Assembly (NCBI GenBank): GCA_964501985.1
Contig: CAZCVY010000005.1
Span: 6,038 to 70,037, forward strand
Reading direction: 5' to 3'
Source: Bog-366 sp964501985
GTDB taxonomy: Bacteria; Acidobacteriota; Terriglobia; UBA7540
Length of the DNA: 64,000 nucleotides
The notes under the pieces were generated by a model. The model was not told where the DNA came from, did no database searches, and saw nothing but the letters and a program-made list of their open reading frames with translations. Below are positions 51,682-61,743 of this stretch, one piece after another. Every line of letters starts with the position of its first letter. Position 1 is the stretch's first letter. A program made the position numbers and the translations under genes.

Positions 51682-54090
51682 ATGATGCGTTCGCTCAGGC
51701 GTCTGTTCATCTTGCCCTTATTCATCCTGCTCCTCGTAGCTGTGGGCGGGGGGACATGGCTATGGTGGCGCACGCGTGCAAGCCTTCCTGTCCTTGAGGG
51801 CGTTGTCTCCGCTCCCGGGTTTTCCGCGAAAGTGGAAATTCTGCGCGACGCTCGCGGCGTTCCCCACATCCGCGCCCAGACCCTCGCGGACGCTTTGTTC
51901 GCTCAGGGTTATGTGACGGCTCAAGATCGGCTCTGGCAAATGGATTTGAGCCGAAGGAATGCCGAGGGCGAGCTTTCAGAGATCTTTGGTGATCGCACCC
52001 TGCACATGGACATTGAAAGCCGCACCCTGGGATTCCCCCGTGTGGCGGCAAGCGCCCTCGCCGATCTCGCGCCGAAGGAACGCAGCCTCCTAAGTGCGTA
52101 CACGCGTGGCGTCAATGCCTTTATCGATAGCCATCGCGGCCGCCTGCCTTTGGAATTCTTGATCGTGCAATACCAGCCCCAACCTTGGCGCGACGTTGAC
52201 TCCGTGGCCGTAGCCTTAAACCTTGCGTCGTCCCTCAGCCAGAGCTGGGAAAGCGATTTGATGCGCGAGCACATTGCCGCCAAGTTGGGGCAGGACCTCT
52301 TGCCTGACGTGTTCCCAGATCATTCTGCGCTCGACGTGCCGGTTGCCGAGGCGTCACCGTCCGCTCTCGGCCGCGCCAAAACAGGCACTGCCGATTTGTT
52401 CTTCAATGGCCTCGACGCCAGGGTCCACCAGGAGCCCAATATCGATGGCCGATTGTATCAATCGGAATCAGTCGATCCTCAATTGTCATCGGCGGGCGTC
52501 GGGAGCAATAACTGGGTTGTCAGCGGAGCGCACACAAAATCCGGCAAGCCATTACTTGCGAACGATCCCCATCTCAGTCACAGCGTTCCCAGCGTCTGGT
52601 ACATGATTCATCTCAAGGCCCCCGGGCTCAACGTCTCCGGGGTAAGCCTCCCCGGGCTACCTCTCGTCCTTATTGGCCACAATGAGCACATCGCCTGGGG
52701 GATGACGAACACGGCGCCCGACGTTCAAGATCTCTACATCGAGAGCTTCAACCCCAACGACCCTGAGAAATACCTGCATAACGGCCAATGGGTGGATGCA
52801 GAAGTAAGGGATGAGATCATCAAGGTCCGCAACAAGAGCGACGATCATCTCCGGGTCGTAGTCACGCGGCACGGGCCGATCGTTTCCCACGACGGCGGCC
52901 GGAACCTCGCTTTGCAGTGGACCTTGCTCACCCCGCATGCGGTCGGACTACCGTTTCTGCGCATTAATCAAGCCAGCAACTGGCAGGAATTCACTGGAGC
53001 CCTTCGCGACTTCAAGGTGCCGATGCAGAATTGCGTTTACGCCGATGGCGAAGGCAATATTGCATACTACGCTGCGGGGCTGGTTCCCATCCGCAAACGC
53101 GGCAATGGCTCGGTCCCCGTTCCGGGCAACACCGACGACTATGATTGGACCGGCTTTATCCCGTTCGACGACCTTCCCCATTCCTTTAATCCCTCGAGCG
53201 GGATGATCGCAACCGCAAACGGGCGCATTGTTCCCGACAGTTATCCGTATTTCATTACCGCCAAGTGGGAAGCGCCGTTCCGCACGGCGAGAATATTTCA
53301 ACTGCTTCACCAAGGAGCCGCCTTCACTCCGTCGGACATGCTGCGGATTCAGACCGATGTCCTGAGCCTCGAAGATGTGTGGCTGGCCAAGCAACTGCTC
53401 GCGGCAGCCGTGAAACTGCCACCGTCCGACCCCAGTTCAACGTTCGCCCTCGATGCTATAAGAGGCTGGGACGGCGAGGCACGGGCGGATTCCGCCGCCA
53501 CGTTGATCCTGGAGGTCACCCGACGCTCCTTGCTCGCACGGATCCTGAAGCCGAAACTGGGTGACGATCTTTCCGATTATCATTGGGCCATGGGTACGAT
53601 ATTTCTTCAGAATGTCCTGGAACAAAGTCTGACGCGCTGGCTCCCTCCAGGGGACGCAGACTTTAATGTGACCCTGATGAAAAGCTTGGATGAAGGCCTC
53701 CGCCAGATACCTTCTCTGGTTAACAGCCGGAATCACGCGGATTGGAAATGGGGTGGTACAATTCCACTGACCTTTCACCATCCCCTAGGTGGAGTGCCGT
53801 TGTTGGGCCGATGGTTCAATGTTGGCCCGTTCCCGCAAGCAGGAACGGGCACGACCGTAAAGCAAACAACTTCTCACATAGGACCATCGATGCGCATGGT
53901 GGTGGATTTCTCCGACTTGGACCAGTCGATGCAAAACATAACGCTCGGAGAATCCGGCCAGGTTCTTAGCCCCTACTACCGCGACCAGTTTTCCGCTTGG
54001 TATAGTGGGACGAGCTTCCCAATGCCGTTTAGTGACGAGGCCGTTGATAAGAGTGCTGTACACAAACTCGTGTTGGAGCCAGGTCAATAA
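51682..54090 (+). CDS. Penicillin acylase family protein (Ntn hydrolase)
   Basis: 802 residues, hydrophobic N-terminal segment (about 8-26) suggesting periplasmic location. Alpha part: VEILRDARGVPHIRAQT, FAQGYVTAQDRLWQMDL. The autoprocessing site is AGVGSNNWVVSG; the Ser (about residue 275) becomes the N-terminal nucleophile of the beta subunit. ANDPHLSHSVPSVWY is the following signature, and GMTNTAPDVQDLY follows. Likely amide hydrolase of acyl-homoserine lactones or other amides; substrate not decidable. ATG 51682 has no strong Shine-Dalgarno sequence. Followed 38 bases later by the M61 peptidase, so possibly co-transcribed. Confidence 0.9.
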   Translation: MMRSLRRLFILPLFILLLVAVGGGTWLWWRTRASLPVLEGVVSAPGFSAKVEILRDARGVPHIRAQTLADALFAQGYVTAQDRLWQMDLSRRNAEGELSEIFGDRTLHMDIESRTLGFPRVAASALADLAPKERSLLSAYTRGVNAFIDSHRGRLPLEFLIVQYQPQPWRDVDSVAVALNLASSLSQSWESDLMREHIAAKLGQDLLPDVFPDHSALDVPVAEASPSALGRAKTGTADLFFNGLDARVHQEPNIDGRLYQSESVDPQLSSAGVGSNNWVVSGAHTKSGKPLLANDPHLSHSVPSVWYMIHLKAPGLNVSGVSLPGLPLVLIGHNEHIAWGMTNTAPDVQDLYIESFNPNDPEKYLHNGQWVDAEVRDEIIKVRNKSDDHLRVVVTRHGPIVSHDGGRNLALQWTLLTPHAVGLPFLRINQASNWQEFTGALRDFKVPMQNCVYADGEGNIAYYAAGLVPIRKRGNGSVPVPGNTDDYDWTGFIPFDDLPHSFNPSSGMIATANGRIVPDSYPYFITAKWEAPFRTARIFQLLHQGAAFTPSDMLRIQTDVLSLEDVWLAKQLLAAAVKLPPSDPSSTFALDAIRGWDGEARADSAATLILEVTRRSLLARILKPKLGDDLSDYHWAMGTIFLQNVLEQSLTRWLPPGDADFNVTLMKSLDEGLRQIPSLVNSRNHADWKWGGTIPLTFHHPLGGVPLLGRWFNVGPFPQAGTGTTVKQTTSHIGPSMRMVVDFSDLDQSMQNITLGESGQVLSPYYRDQFSAWYSGTSFPMPFSDEAVDKSAVHKLVLEPGQ

Positions 54091-54127
54091 AAGTGTTAGA
54101 TCGGAACCAGGTAAGGATCATGTATCG

Positions 54128-56056
54128 ATGAGACTATCGCCCCCGGGCCGCGGCTCGCTTCGCCCATCCGAACCTCGCCGATCATCTGCGACCCAACATC
54201 CTTCACGCATCAACGTGCTTCTCCTATTCCTCTGCGCCGCTCTGGGCCATGCGCACGGCTTTGGGGCTGCTCAGGAGTCCGTTCCGCGGCCGCTTGAGCT
54301 CGCATACACGGTGCATGTGGACCGGCCAACAACGCATCGGGTTGCCATCGATATTGTCGCCCGCCAAATAGCAACGGACCATCTCGAATTCATTCTGCCT
54401 GCCTGGGGACCGGGGCGGTACGCGATTTATGATTTTGCCAAGAATGTCCAGGAGTTTTCCGCTCAGGGTGCGGACGATCACCCAGTGCCATGGGTCAAAA
54501 CTGATAAACAGACTTGGCGCGTGGAAGCCAAACAGGCTGGGGGAACGGTCCTCGTCCACTATCAAGTCTTCGCCAACGATCTCACCGGCTCGTTCTCTCA
54601 GGTTGATAACGTCCACGCCAACTTGAATGGTCCCTCGGTGCTGATGTATGTCGATGGACATAAGCCCGACCCCATCACGCTAAACATTGAGCCTCCGACT
54701 GGGTGGAAAGTCATCAGCGGGTTTTCGACATCCGCCACCGAGCGAACTTTTCACGCGCGTAATTACGACGTCCTGGTGGACACGCCGCTCGAAATCTGCG
54801 GTGAATGCTCGCTCGATCAGTTTCAAGAAGGGGGCAAGACCATCGAGGTTGCGGTACACACTTACAACGATGAGGATAACGACCGATCCCGCCTCCTTGC
54901 CGGACTGAAGAAGATTGTGCACGTTGAAATGGCATCGATGCCCCCGCCGGATTTCGACCATTACCTTTTCATTTTCCATTTTGTGCCGGACATCGCCTTG
55001 GGAGACGGCATGGAGCATTTGAATTCGACCCAGATCATCATTCAGGGAAGCGTGCGGGACAGCACCCAGGAAGCGTTGGAAACGGCGGCACATGAATTCT
55101 TCCACCTTTGGAACGTGAAACGTCTTCGCCCCGCGGCACTGGGCCCTTTCGATTACACCCGCGAGAACTACTCGCGTTCTCTCTGGGTCGCCGAGGGTAT
55201 TACCACTTATTACGGCTATCTCTTCCTCCGTCAATCAGGACTCTGGACGCGCGAGCAGTTCCTCGATCGCCTGACGAATGAGATTGCCACGCTGGAAAGG
55301 GAGCCCGGTCGAAACTTGATGTCGGTGGAATCATCCAGCTTCAGTGCCTGGTTTTTCGACCGGTCGCCTCAAATGCAGGAAACAAATTTCGCCAACACGA
55401 CAATTTCGTATTACAACAAGGGCGCACTTCTGGCCATGTTGCTGGATCTGGAAATCCGCTCGCGGACGCAAGGACAGAAATCCCTGCTCGATGTGCTGCG
55501 GTTCATGTATCAAGAGTTCTACCAGGCCCCCGCAACCAGCTATTACGGACCGGGCCGGGGGTACGAGGAAAAGGACGTTATACAGGCTCTCAATTCTGTC
55601 ACCGGGTCAGATTTCACGCCCTTTTTCGAGCATTACGTCAGTGGTATTGACGCCCTCCCGTACCAGCAGACCCTGACGATGGACGGACTCGATCTCCGCG
55701 CGAAAACGCCTCCTGACGCTGCGCCTGAACTGGGTGTCGTCGTTCAGCCTGAAAACCGGGGAGCGCGGATTGTCACCATCATCCCCGACAGTGCAGCCGA
55801 CAAGGCCGGACTCAGCCGTGATGACCTGCTGATCGATGTCGATGATCAGTCGCTCGCCACCGAGGATCTTCCGACGCGCCTCAAACCGTATCCGGCGGGC
55901 GCAAGTGTCCCGATCACGGTAGAGCGGCACGGGCGGCGTGAGAGAATTACCGTGACCCTTGGCCCGCCGAGGCACAAACAGTATTCCATTGTGCCCTTGC
56001 CGTCAGCCACGCCCGAACAGGTCGCCATAAGGGAGGCTTGGCTTGCTGCGCAGTAG
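54128..56056 (+). CDS. M61 glycyl aminopeptidase with PDZ domain
   Basis: 642 residues from ATG 54128; an earlier frame overlapping the acylase end is rejected. A signal segment (about 30-50) precedes the M61 N-terminal domain. Zinc motif AAHEFFHLWNVKRLRP (His-Glu-xx-His, about residue 321), Glu ligand in VAEGITTYYG. A PDZ domain (about 540-610, ENRGARIVTIIPDSAADKAGL) follows. Secreted metallo-aminopeptidase. Its stop overlaps the upstream extension of the next gene. Confidence 0.88.
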   Translation: MRLSPPGRGSLRPSEPRRSSATQHPSRINVLLLFLCAALGHAHGFGAAQESVPRPLELAYTVHVDRPTTHRVAIDIVARQIATDHLEFILPAWGPGRYAIYDFAKNVQEFSAQGADDHPVPWVKTDKQTWRVEAKQAGGTVLVHYQVFANDLTGSFSQVDNVHANLNGPSVLMYVDGHKPDPITLNIEPPTGWKVISGFSTSATERTFHARNYDVLVDTPLEICGECSLDQFQEGGKTIEVAVHTYNDEDNDRSRLLAGLKKIVHVEMASMPPPDFDHYLFIFHFVPDIALGDGMEHLNSTQIIIQGSVRDSTQEALETAAHEFFHLWNVKRLRPAALGPFDYTRENYSRSLWVAEGITTYYGYLFLRQSGLWTREQFLDRLTNEIATLEREPGRNLMSVESSSFSAWFFDRSPQMQETNFANTTISYYNKGALLAMLLDLEIRSRTQGQKSLLDVLRFMYQEFYQAPATSYYGPGRGYEEKDVIQALNSVTGSDFTPFFEHYVSGIDALPYQQTLTMDGLDLRAKTPPDAAPELGVVVQPENRGARIVTIIPDSAADKAGLSRDDLLIDVDDQSLATEDLPTRLKPYPAGASVPITVERHGRRERITVTLGPPRHKQYSIVPLPSATPEQVAIREAWLAAQ

Positions 56057-56093
56057 ATACAACATTGCTCTAAGGAGGATTTTCACAACTTCG

Positions 56094-57239
56094 ATGGCGC
56101 CATTCATCAACCGGCTAAGTTGCAAACGAACACTCTCGCGACGGGTCTCCGCTCTTATTGTGGGAGCCATCACGTTGTGGTTGCTCCCAGCATTACCGGG
56201 TGTTGCCCGGTATTCCGCCGCAGACGATCAGCGCGCGGATGTGGATGCGCTCATCCAGGCGGGTCACTGGAAGCGAGCTCGCGCGATACTCGAGCCTCAG
56301 GTCAAAGAGCACCCCCAGGACCCCAAGGGAAGCTACCTCCTCGCGGAAGTGAAGGCGGCGTTCAAGGATTTCGACGGGGCTCTCCCACTTGCCCAGCACG
56401 CCGTCGATCTTAATGACAAGAATTCGGACTTCCACTTAAAGTTGGGACAAGTGTATGGAGAATTGGCTGCTCGGGCCAACATCTTTTCGGTGGGACCCCT
56501 CGTGCTGAAATTCCGCAAGGAAGTGGAGACCGCCATAGAACTCAAGCCGACGAACCTGGAGGCGCTTGACTCGATGATGCAGTTCAAGTTTCAAGCGCCG
56601 GGTGCGCTGGGGGGCAGTAAGGATGAAGCTCGTGCCTTGGCGGAGAAAATAACAACTCTCGACGCCTGCGAAGGAAACTTGGCCCACGCGGAGCTCGCCG
56701 AACTGGAAAAGAATCCGGCCCACATGGAAGGATACCTCGTCAAAGCGGTGGAGGCGGACCCGAAGAATTACGGCGCACTGATCGAGCTCGGGAAATACTA
56801 CAGTCAAGCTTCCCACGCCAACTATGACGAAGCGACAAAACAAGGCCAAGCGGCCGTGCAGCTTGAAGCCTCGCAAATTGGGGGCTACTGGATCCTGGCG
56901 CGAGTGTTTGCTCTCCAGCAACGGTGGAGCGATCTTGAACCAACTCTTGCCGCAGCGGAGAAAGCCGTTCCCGACGACCTGCGCCCGTTTTATGAGGCTG
57001 CCCAAGCGTTGCTCGAGTCCGGCAAAGATTTTCCGCGAGCTGAGGGATTCGCGAAGAAATACCTTTCGCAGGAGCCCGAGGGCGGTGAACCGGACAGCGC
57101 CGAGGGGCACCGGCTATTGGGGCTCCTGTTCGAGAAGGAAGGCCGGAAGGCTGAAGCACGAACCGAAATCCAAACCGCCCTCCAGCTTCGCCCAAAATTC
57201 CCGGCTGCAAAAGAAGATTTGAAGCGATTGGGGAACTAG
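56094..57239 (+). CDS. Exported TPR-repeat protein
   Basis: 381 residues from ATG 56094 (MAPFINRL), AAGGAGG lies 15 bases upstream, rather far. A signal-anchor (about 16-32, VGAITLWLLPALPGVA) is followed by TPR helices: RADVDALIQAGHWKRARAI, GSYLLAEVKAAFKDFDGALPLA, and C-terminal HRLLGLLFEKEGRKAEARTE. TPR proteins scaffold multi-protein complexes; here the partners could be the upstream peptidases. Role unknown. Confidence 0.8.
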   Translation: MAPFINRLSCKRTLSRRVSALIVGAITLWLLPALPGVARYSAADDQRADVDALIQAGHWKRARAILEPQVKEHPQDPKGSYLLAEVKAAFKDFDGALPLAQHAVDLNDKNSDFHLKLGQVYGELAARANIFSVGPLVLKFRKEVETAIELKPTNLEALDSMMQFKFQAPGALGGSKDEARALAEKITTLDACEGNLAHAELAELEKNPAHMEGYLVKAVEADPKNYGALIELGKYYSQASHANYDEATKQGQAAVQLEASQIGGYWILARVFALQQRWSDLEPTLAAAEKAVPDDLRPFYEAAQALLESGKDFPRAEGFAKKYLSQEPEGGEPDSAEGHRLLGLLFEKEGRKAEARTEIQTALQLRPKFPAAKEDLKRLGN

Positions 57240-57338
57240 CCGCCGGTTGTAGCGCGGCTGTTCTTTAGATCCGCGGCTTTTCCGTGCCCAATTAGGACGA
57301 CCCGCGGAATCAAAACAGCAGGTCCGCGGCACATCTGC

Positions 57339-57950
57339 TTACGCTGACTTTTTTCGCCGTAGCTTTTGGAATATAAACATCGCGATGACGCAGCCGGCGA
57401 GAACGATAAGGGCAATGCGATCCATTCGGCCCAGAACTTTTATCAGGGTCCCCCAGCTACTTCCGAAAAGAAACCCTACGTAACCGATGGCCGCTGCCCA
57501 GCAAACGGCGCCCGCAAAAGTAACGAGGAGGAAAGTCCAAAAAGGCATGCGCAGAACGCCGGCCAATATTCCCGCAAAAACTCGCAGCCCGGTAATGAAA
57601 CGTGCCACAAAGACCGCCCACGGACCGTGCTTCTGAAACATCTCTTGGGAAACATTGTACTGTTTCGCCAACCGGGGGAAGCGCGCCAGGACGCGATTGA
57701 CGACAGAGGTCCCGCCGTACCGGCCTAGCATATAGCCCCCAATGGCGCCTACCGTGGCCCCAGCAATGGCAGTAATGATAGCGGAGACCAGATGGAGTCT
57801 CCCTTGAAAGGCGAGAAATCCGGCAAAGAGAAGTACCGTTTCGCCGGGAATCGGCATGCCGACGTTCTCAGCCATCACTCCAAAGAAGACCACCCACAGC
57901 CCATAGCGTGCGAAGAAGTCGGACAATATTTGAAAGATGGAGTTGGCCAC
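57339..57950 (-). CDS. DedA-family membrane protein
   Basis: Integral membrane protein of the DedA/VTT family, which takes part in lipid-carrier recycling (undecaprenyl phosphate flippase-like) and envelope homeostasis. GTG 57950 gives 203 residues, the family norm; a GTG at 58028 would add 26 residues that look random. Motifs: FFGVMAENVGMPIPGE (DedA E-x-P-x-P), GYMLGRYGG and the F-x-x-R-F region VARFITGLRVFAG. Ends RKKSA. Neighbouring palindromes, not a partner gene. Confidence 0.85.
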   Translation of the reverse strand: MANSIFQILSDFFARYGLWVVFFGVMAENVGMPIPGETVLLFAGFLAFQGRLHLVSAIITAIAGATVGAIGGYMLGRYGGTSVVNRVLARFPRLAKQYNVSQEMFQKHGPWAVFVARFITGLRVFAGILAGVLRMPFWTFLLVTFAGAVCWAAAIGYVGFLFGSSWGTLIKVLGRMDRIALIVLAGCVIAMFIFQKLRRKKSA

Positions 57951-58598
57951 GACTTCCGCGATTATGCACGATGTTGCGCTTTCGCCGCAGAGGATTTTTG
58001 CGGAGGGTGGTGCAGCCCTCACGAGCACTCCGTCCCACTAAATGGATAACTGGCTTTGTTTGCTATAACATCTCAGGACGGCACGCACTTGGCAGATTTA
58101 GAGGCGGGTTATTGCAGTTATCTCTTTTGTTTCCAATAACATCTCAGAGTTTTTGGTAACCAGTTTGATATCAATGACTTCTCAGGATAGCCGACAAATT
58201 GTCAGACAGCGGTCCTTTGTTTTCATCAACATCTCAGGAGCTACCTTCATTTTTCGTGTTGAAGCATCTTTCGAACCGGGCACGATTTCGGTCAGAATGA
58301 CGCTCCCAAACGCTCGTATTGTCGATGCCAAAAGGCTGCCTGACGAACGATGATCAAACGCGTGCAGCTTCGGGTGGATTAGACGGACGACTTTCATGGA
58401 ACCAATGTACTATATTTAATTGTGGGTTGTCAAGAGAAATTTTAATCGGGGATCATCTTTTCTGCCACGCCTCACTCGGCACGAAAAGCGGGTGCGCCGG
58501 TGTCCCGCGAAAGTGGTACCCTACCACCCGGTTTCGCCAGACTCATGCAGAGACACCGTGGTCAGCCTGGCGCACGAAACCTTAGGGGGAATATCATC
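57951..58598. other. Intergenic region with repeat array before the SDR gene
   Basis: About 650 bases between divergent genes. Besides the array at 58,064-58,257 there is TTGACA-like TGTCAA at 58,429 and the AT-rich TACTATATTTAAT next to it, a plausible promoter area whose direction I could not fix. Minus-strand frame 58,182-58,397 mostly reads the repeat. Confidence 0.45.
58064..58257 (-). repeat. ATGAAGGT...TTGATGAAAA repeat family, locus 3
   Basis: One full unit at 58,215-58,257 (minus strand; encodes MKVAPEMLMKTK) and three partial ones (about 58,165-58,190, 58,128-58,150, 58,064-58,080) sharing ...TTATTGG or CCTGAGATGTTAT blocks. The island is AT-rich compared with its neighbours. Same family as loci 30,207 and 44,592. 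Confidence 0.7.
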
Positions 58599-59351
58599 AT
58601 GGTCCATTCAAGTGAATTCGCCGATCGCGTGGCGGTGGTAACGGGAGGAAGCGAAGGCATCGGATACGATTTCTGCCGCGCCCTTTGCGAGGTCGGCTGC
58701 GAAGTCTATTTCTGTTCCCGGAATGCCGAGAAGGGTGAAATGGCCGCAAGGGCGCTGGGAGCGCACGCGCACTACCACCAAACCGACCTTAGAGCGCCCG
58801 ATCAAATCAAGAATTTCGCGGCCTATGTGGGCGAGCTCGCAGGGCACGTCGATTACCTCGTCAACAACGCAGCGAATGACGACAGAATTAAAATTGACGA
58901 CGTTACAGCCGAAGAGTGTGACCGGATGTGGGCCTTGAATCTGCGATCCTTTCTACTCATGTCCAAAGCGTGCCTGGACTTAATTCGACGGGGCGAAGGC
59001 AAAAGCATCGTCAATATCAGCACCACCAATTACGTTTCCGGTCTTGAACCCTTTACGGTCTATAACGCCACAAAAAGCGGGATACTCGGATTCACCCGAT
59101 CTCTGGCGCGCGAACTGGGCAAGGAAGGGATTCGGGTGAACATGATCAGCCCGGGTTGGATCATGACAGAGAAGCAACTTCGAAAATATGTGACGGAGCA
59201 GGACAAGCAGGATTTGATTCGCGACCAGTGCATCAAACACTTGCTTGAGGCCAAACACGTCTCCCCCGTCCTGCTATTTCTGTTGAGTACTGCGGCTTGC
59301 GCGATGAGCGGTCAGAACTTGTTGGTCGATGGTGGAAAGAATTTTCAGTAG
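58599..59351 (+). CDS. Short-chain dehydrogenase/reductase
   Basis: 250 residues from ATG 58599, with GGGGGA about nine bases upstream; a longer frame lacks SDR sequence. NAD(P) site GGSEGIG (about residue 16), VNNAAND, catalytic Ser-Tyr-Lys with VYNATKSG (Tyr155, Lys159), and the family end SGQNLLVDGG. Classical SDR, likely 3-ketoacyl-reductase or sugar-dehydrogenase-like; substrate unknown. Followed 187 bases later by superoxide dismutase, same direction. Confidence 0.9.
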   Translation: MVHSSEFADRVAVVTGGSEGIGYDFCRALCEVGCEVYFCSRNAEKGEMAARALGAHAHYHQTDLRAPDQIKNFAAYVGELAGHVDYLVNNAANDDRIKIDDVTAEECDRMWALNLRSFLLMSKACLDLIRRGEGKSIVNISTTNYVSGLEPFTVYNATKSGILGFTRSLARELGKEGIRVNMISPGWIMTEKQLRKYVTEQDKQDLIRDQCIKHLLEAKHVSPVLLFLLSTAACAMSGQNLLVDGGKNFQ

Positions 59352-59537
59352 CCCGCCGGAATTTGACAGACCCAAAGGCATGGTTTAATCTGGAATTTCG
59401 GGACACTACTGTCGGGGCTGTTTGAAAGACATTCTAAATTTTGCCGAAGGCGGCGCCGCTGACCGGCAGTGGTTTCTTTAAATGTGCGAAGTTGCGACGG
59501 CGTACCTTCGAAACTTTCAGGATTACGAGGAGGAGTT

Positions 59538-60149
59538 ATGCCGTTCACATTGCCTGCGCTTCCGTACGCTTCCGACGCCCTGGAGCCTTCCATCGATAAG
59601 CTGACGATGGAAATCCACCACGGTAAACACCACAACACGTATGTTACCAACCTGAACAAAGCCCTTGAATCCGCCCCCGAGCTGGCTTCCAAGAGTCTCG
59701 AAGAATTACTCGCCAATAACTGCGCGATTGTCCCGGAATCCATCCGGACCGCCGTTCGCAATAACGCCGGCGGGCACATTAACCACTCCATGTTCTGGCA
59801 AATCATGGCCCCCAAGGCCGGCGGCCAACCCTCGGGAGCACTGGAAGCCGGCATCAAAGCCGCATTTGGTGACTTCCACAACTTCAAAGAGAAATTGTCG
59901 GCCGCCGGATTGGGGCGATTTGGATCCGGTTGGGCATGGCTCGTCGCCCACGGTGGCAAGCTCGACATCTATTCGACTGCGAACCAGGATAGCCCGGTAA
60001 TGGAAGGCAAACATCCCATCTTGGGTATCGATGTTTGGGAGCACGCTTACTACCTGAAATATCAGAATCGGCGGAATGAGTACCTCGCCGCGTGGTGGAA
60101 TGTGGTGAACTGGGCTGAAATCGAAAAACGATTTCATGAGGCGAAGTAG
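59538..60149 (+). CDS. sodA: Superoxide dismutase, Mn type
   Basis: 203 residues, ATG 59538 with AGGAGG close upstream. Metal ligands: His in EIHHGKHHNTYV (about 27), His in NAGGHINHSMFW (about 82), Asp and His in DVWEHAYYLKYQN (about 165 and 169). The Gly-Gly-His pattern before the second ligand and NQDSP later match Mn-type enzymes rather than Fe-type (which carry Gln near the second ligand), so Mn or cambialistic. Cytosolic. Between an SDR and threonine synthase, no operon evident. Confidence 0.93.
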   Translation: MPFTLPALPYASDALEPSIDKLTMEIHHGKHHNTYVTNLNKALESAPELASKSLEELLANNCAIVPESIRTAVRNNAGGHINHSMFWQIMAPKAGGQPSGALEAGIKAAFGDFHNFKEKLSAAGLGRFGSGWAWLVAHGGKLDIYSTANQDSPVMEGKHPILGIDVWEHAYYLKYQNRRNEYLAAWWNVVNWAEIEKRFHEAK

Positions 60150-60444
60150 CTCCTCGAAAGTTGAAGTCCAGTTTTTCGGGAAGAAAAGACGGTCGGGCCG
60201 GTCGAGCAGAGGGCAGTCGCGCGAATTACCATAGACTGTGTTCAGGGGACCTCGTACAGGTTCCCTGACCTCCTTGCAAGGTACCGACCCTCAGGCGTAA
60301 ATACAAGGTGCCGGATTTCGACGCAAAAGGCGAAGCTGACCACCTTTTTACCGACCGTATTCTGCCTGCGTATGCTTGGTGGGATCGTCTCCCTGGTCGG
60401 TACGTCGAAACCAGCGGGGCGACTGGTCCCTGACCTGTTGGCTC
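60150..60444. other. Intergenic region between sod and thrC (convergent)
   Basis: 295 bases with no gene or clear terminator hairpin. Short repeated GGTACCGACC/GGTCGGTACGTCG segments (around 60,280 and 60,395) are the only structure noted. Confidence 0.4.
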
Positions 60445-61734
60445 TTACTTGATCCTGAGCGCGCGGCGGAGCTCCCTCCGCAAAACGTTCAAATCAGGTT
60501 CGACCTGAAGGCGCTGGCTGTTTTCCTGGTCTTCCGAGCGATGGCGCATGATGTATTCGGTGTCTTTGAGCTGGTTGCCGGTGAGGACGCAGACGATGTC
60601 CGCGTGCCGTTCGATCTTGCCCGCCCGCACCAGCTTGCGAACGCCGGCGATAGTCGCGGCGGAAGCAGGCTCGCAGCCAACACCGTCCTCGGCCAGAACG
60701 CGCTTGGCCTCGAAAATTTCCTCATCGGTGACCGACTCGCAGTAACCGCCCGCCCAATCGAGCACCCGGCGCGCTTTTTTCCAATTGGCGGGATGGCCGA
60801 TCCGAATCGCCGTGGCCTCCGTGTGGGGATCGTCGACCGCGATCAAATCGGACGCACCGGCACCCACGGTTTGATAGAAAGGGTTGGAGCCCGCCGCCTG
60901 AACGATGACGACATGGGGAACCTTCTCAATGAATCCCATGTCCTTGAGCTCGCGCAAGCCTTTACCGATGGCGGAGGAATTCCCCAGGTTCCCGCCGGGA
61001 CAGACAATGTAATCCGGAGGCCGCCAGGCGCGCTGCTCGAGCATTTCCGCAACAATCGTCTTCTGGCCTTCGATGCGGAAGGGATTGATGGAATTCACCA
61101 GATAGAGCCCCAGCTCGGGAGCGATCTCGCGTAGAAGACGAAACGCTTCATCGAAGTTGTCCCCTACTTCCACGACGAGCGCCCCAAAGTCGAGCGCCTG
61201 AGCCAGCTTGGCGGCAGAGATCTGTTTGTAGGGCACAAACAGCAGCGCTTTCATGCCGGCGCGCGCGGCGTAAGCGGCCATCGATGACGACGTGTTGCCT
61301 GTCGAAGCGCACGCCACCATGCGAATGCCGCGGGCCTCGGCGCGGGTAATGCAGGCCGTCATTCCGAGGTCCTTGAAGGATCCCGTGGGATTGTTGCCTT
61401 GGTGCTTGATGGTCAAGTGGACAGGGCCGGCCCACCAGCCCGTGCGGCGCGTCCCGACTAGAGGGGTGGAGCCTTCAGAAAGTGAAATGATGCGCGCGGC
61501 GGAATCCACAAAGGGAATCAGCTCGCGGAAGCGCCAGACGCCGCTGCGATCGATCGGCTCGCCGCTCAGACGGCGCTGGTGCCATGTCCGCCGGAGTTGC
61601 TCGGGGTCGAAGGGATCAAACTCGTACTTCACATCGAGCAGGCCGCCACAGAATGCACAAGCGTGTGCATCCTTCTTGGGGTCCTGTCGGCGCCCGCAGG
61701 CTTCCTCGATGCATTGGAGATAGGCGAAGGACAT
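60445..61734 (-). CDS. thrC: Threonine synthase
   Basis: 429 residues. Converts O-phosphohomoserine to threonine, PLP-dependent. Cys pair near the N-terminus (CIEEACG...CAFCGG zinc-ribbon-like). PLP Lys121 in NPTGSFKDLGM; ASTGNTSSSMAAYAARAG substrate loop; ECPGGNLGN-type phosphate cup (CPGGNLGNSSAIGK). Directly downstream of lysC in the same direction with 100 bases between, fitting aspartate-family amino-acid synthesis. The sequence around the start (ATG 61734) has no strong ribosome-binding site; the gap holds a hairpin repeat. Canonical copy in this window, compared with the PLP enzyme at 1,006. Confidence 0.92.
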   Translation of the reverse strand: MSFAYLQCIEEACGRRQDPKKDAHACAFCGGLLDVKYEFDPFDPEQLRRTWHQRRLSGEPIDRSGVWRFRELIPFVDSAARIISLSEGSTPLVGTRRTGWWAGPVHLTIKHQGNNPTGSFKDLGMTACITRAEARGIRMVACASTGNTSSSMAAYAARAGMKALLFVPYKQISAAKLAQALDFGALVVEVGDNFDEAFRLLREIAPELGLYLVNSINPFRIEGQKTIVAEMLEQRAWRPPDYIVCPGGNLGNSSAIGKGLRELKDMGFIEKVPHVVIVQAAGSNPFYQTVGAGASDLIAVDDPHTEATAIRIGHPANWKKARRVLDWAGGYCESVTDEEIFEAKRVLAEDGVGCEPASAATIAGVRKLVRAGKIERHADIVCVLTGNQLKDTEYIMRHRSEDQENSQRLQVEPDLNVLRRELRRALRIK

Positions 61735-61743
61735 GGGTTTCTG

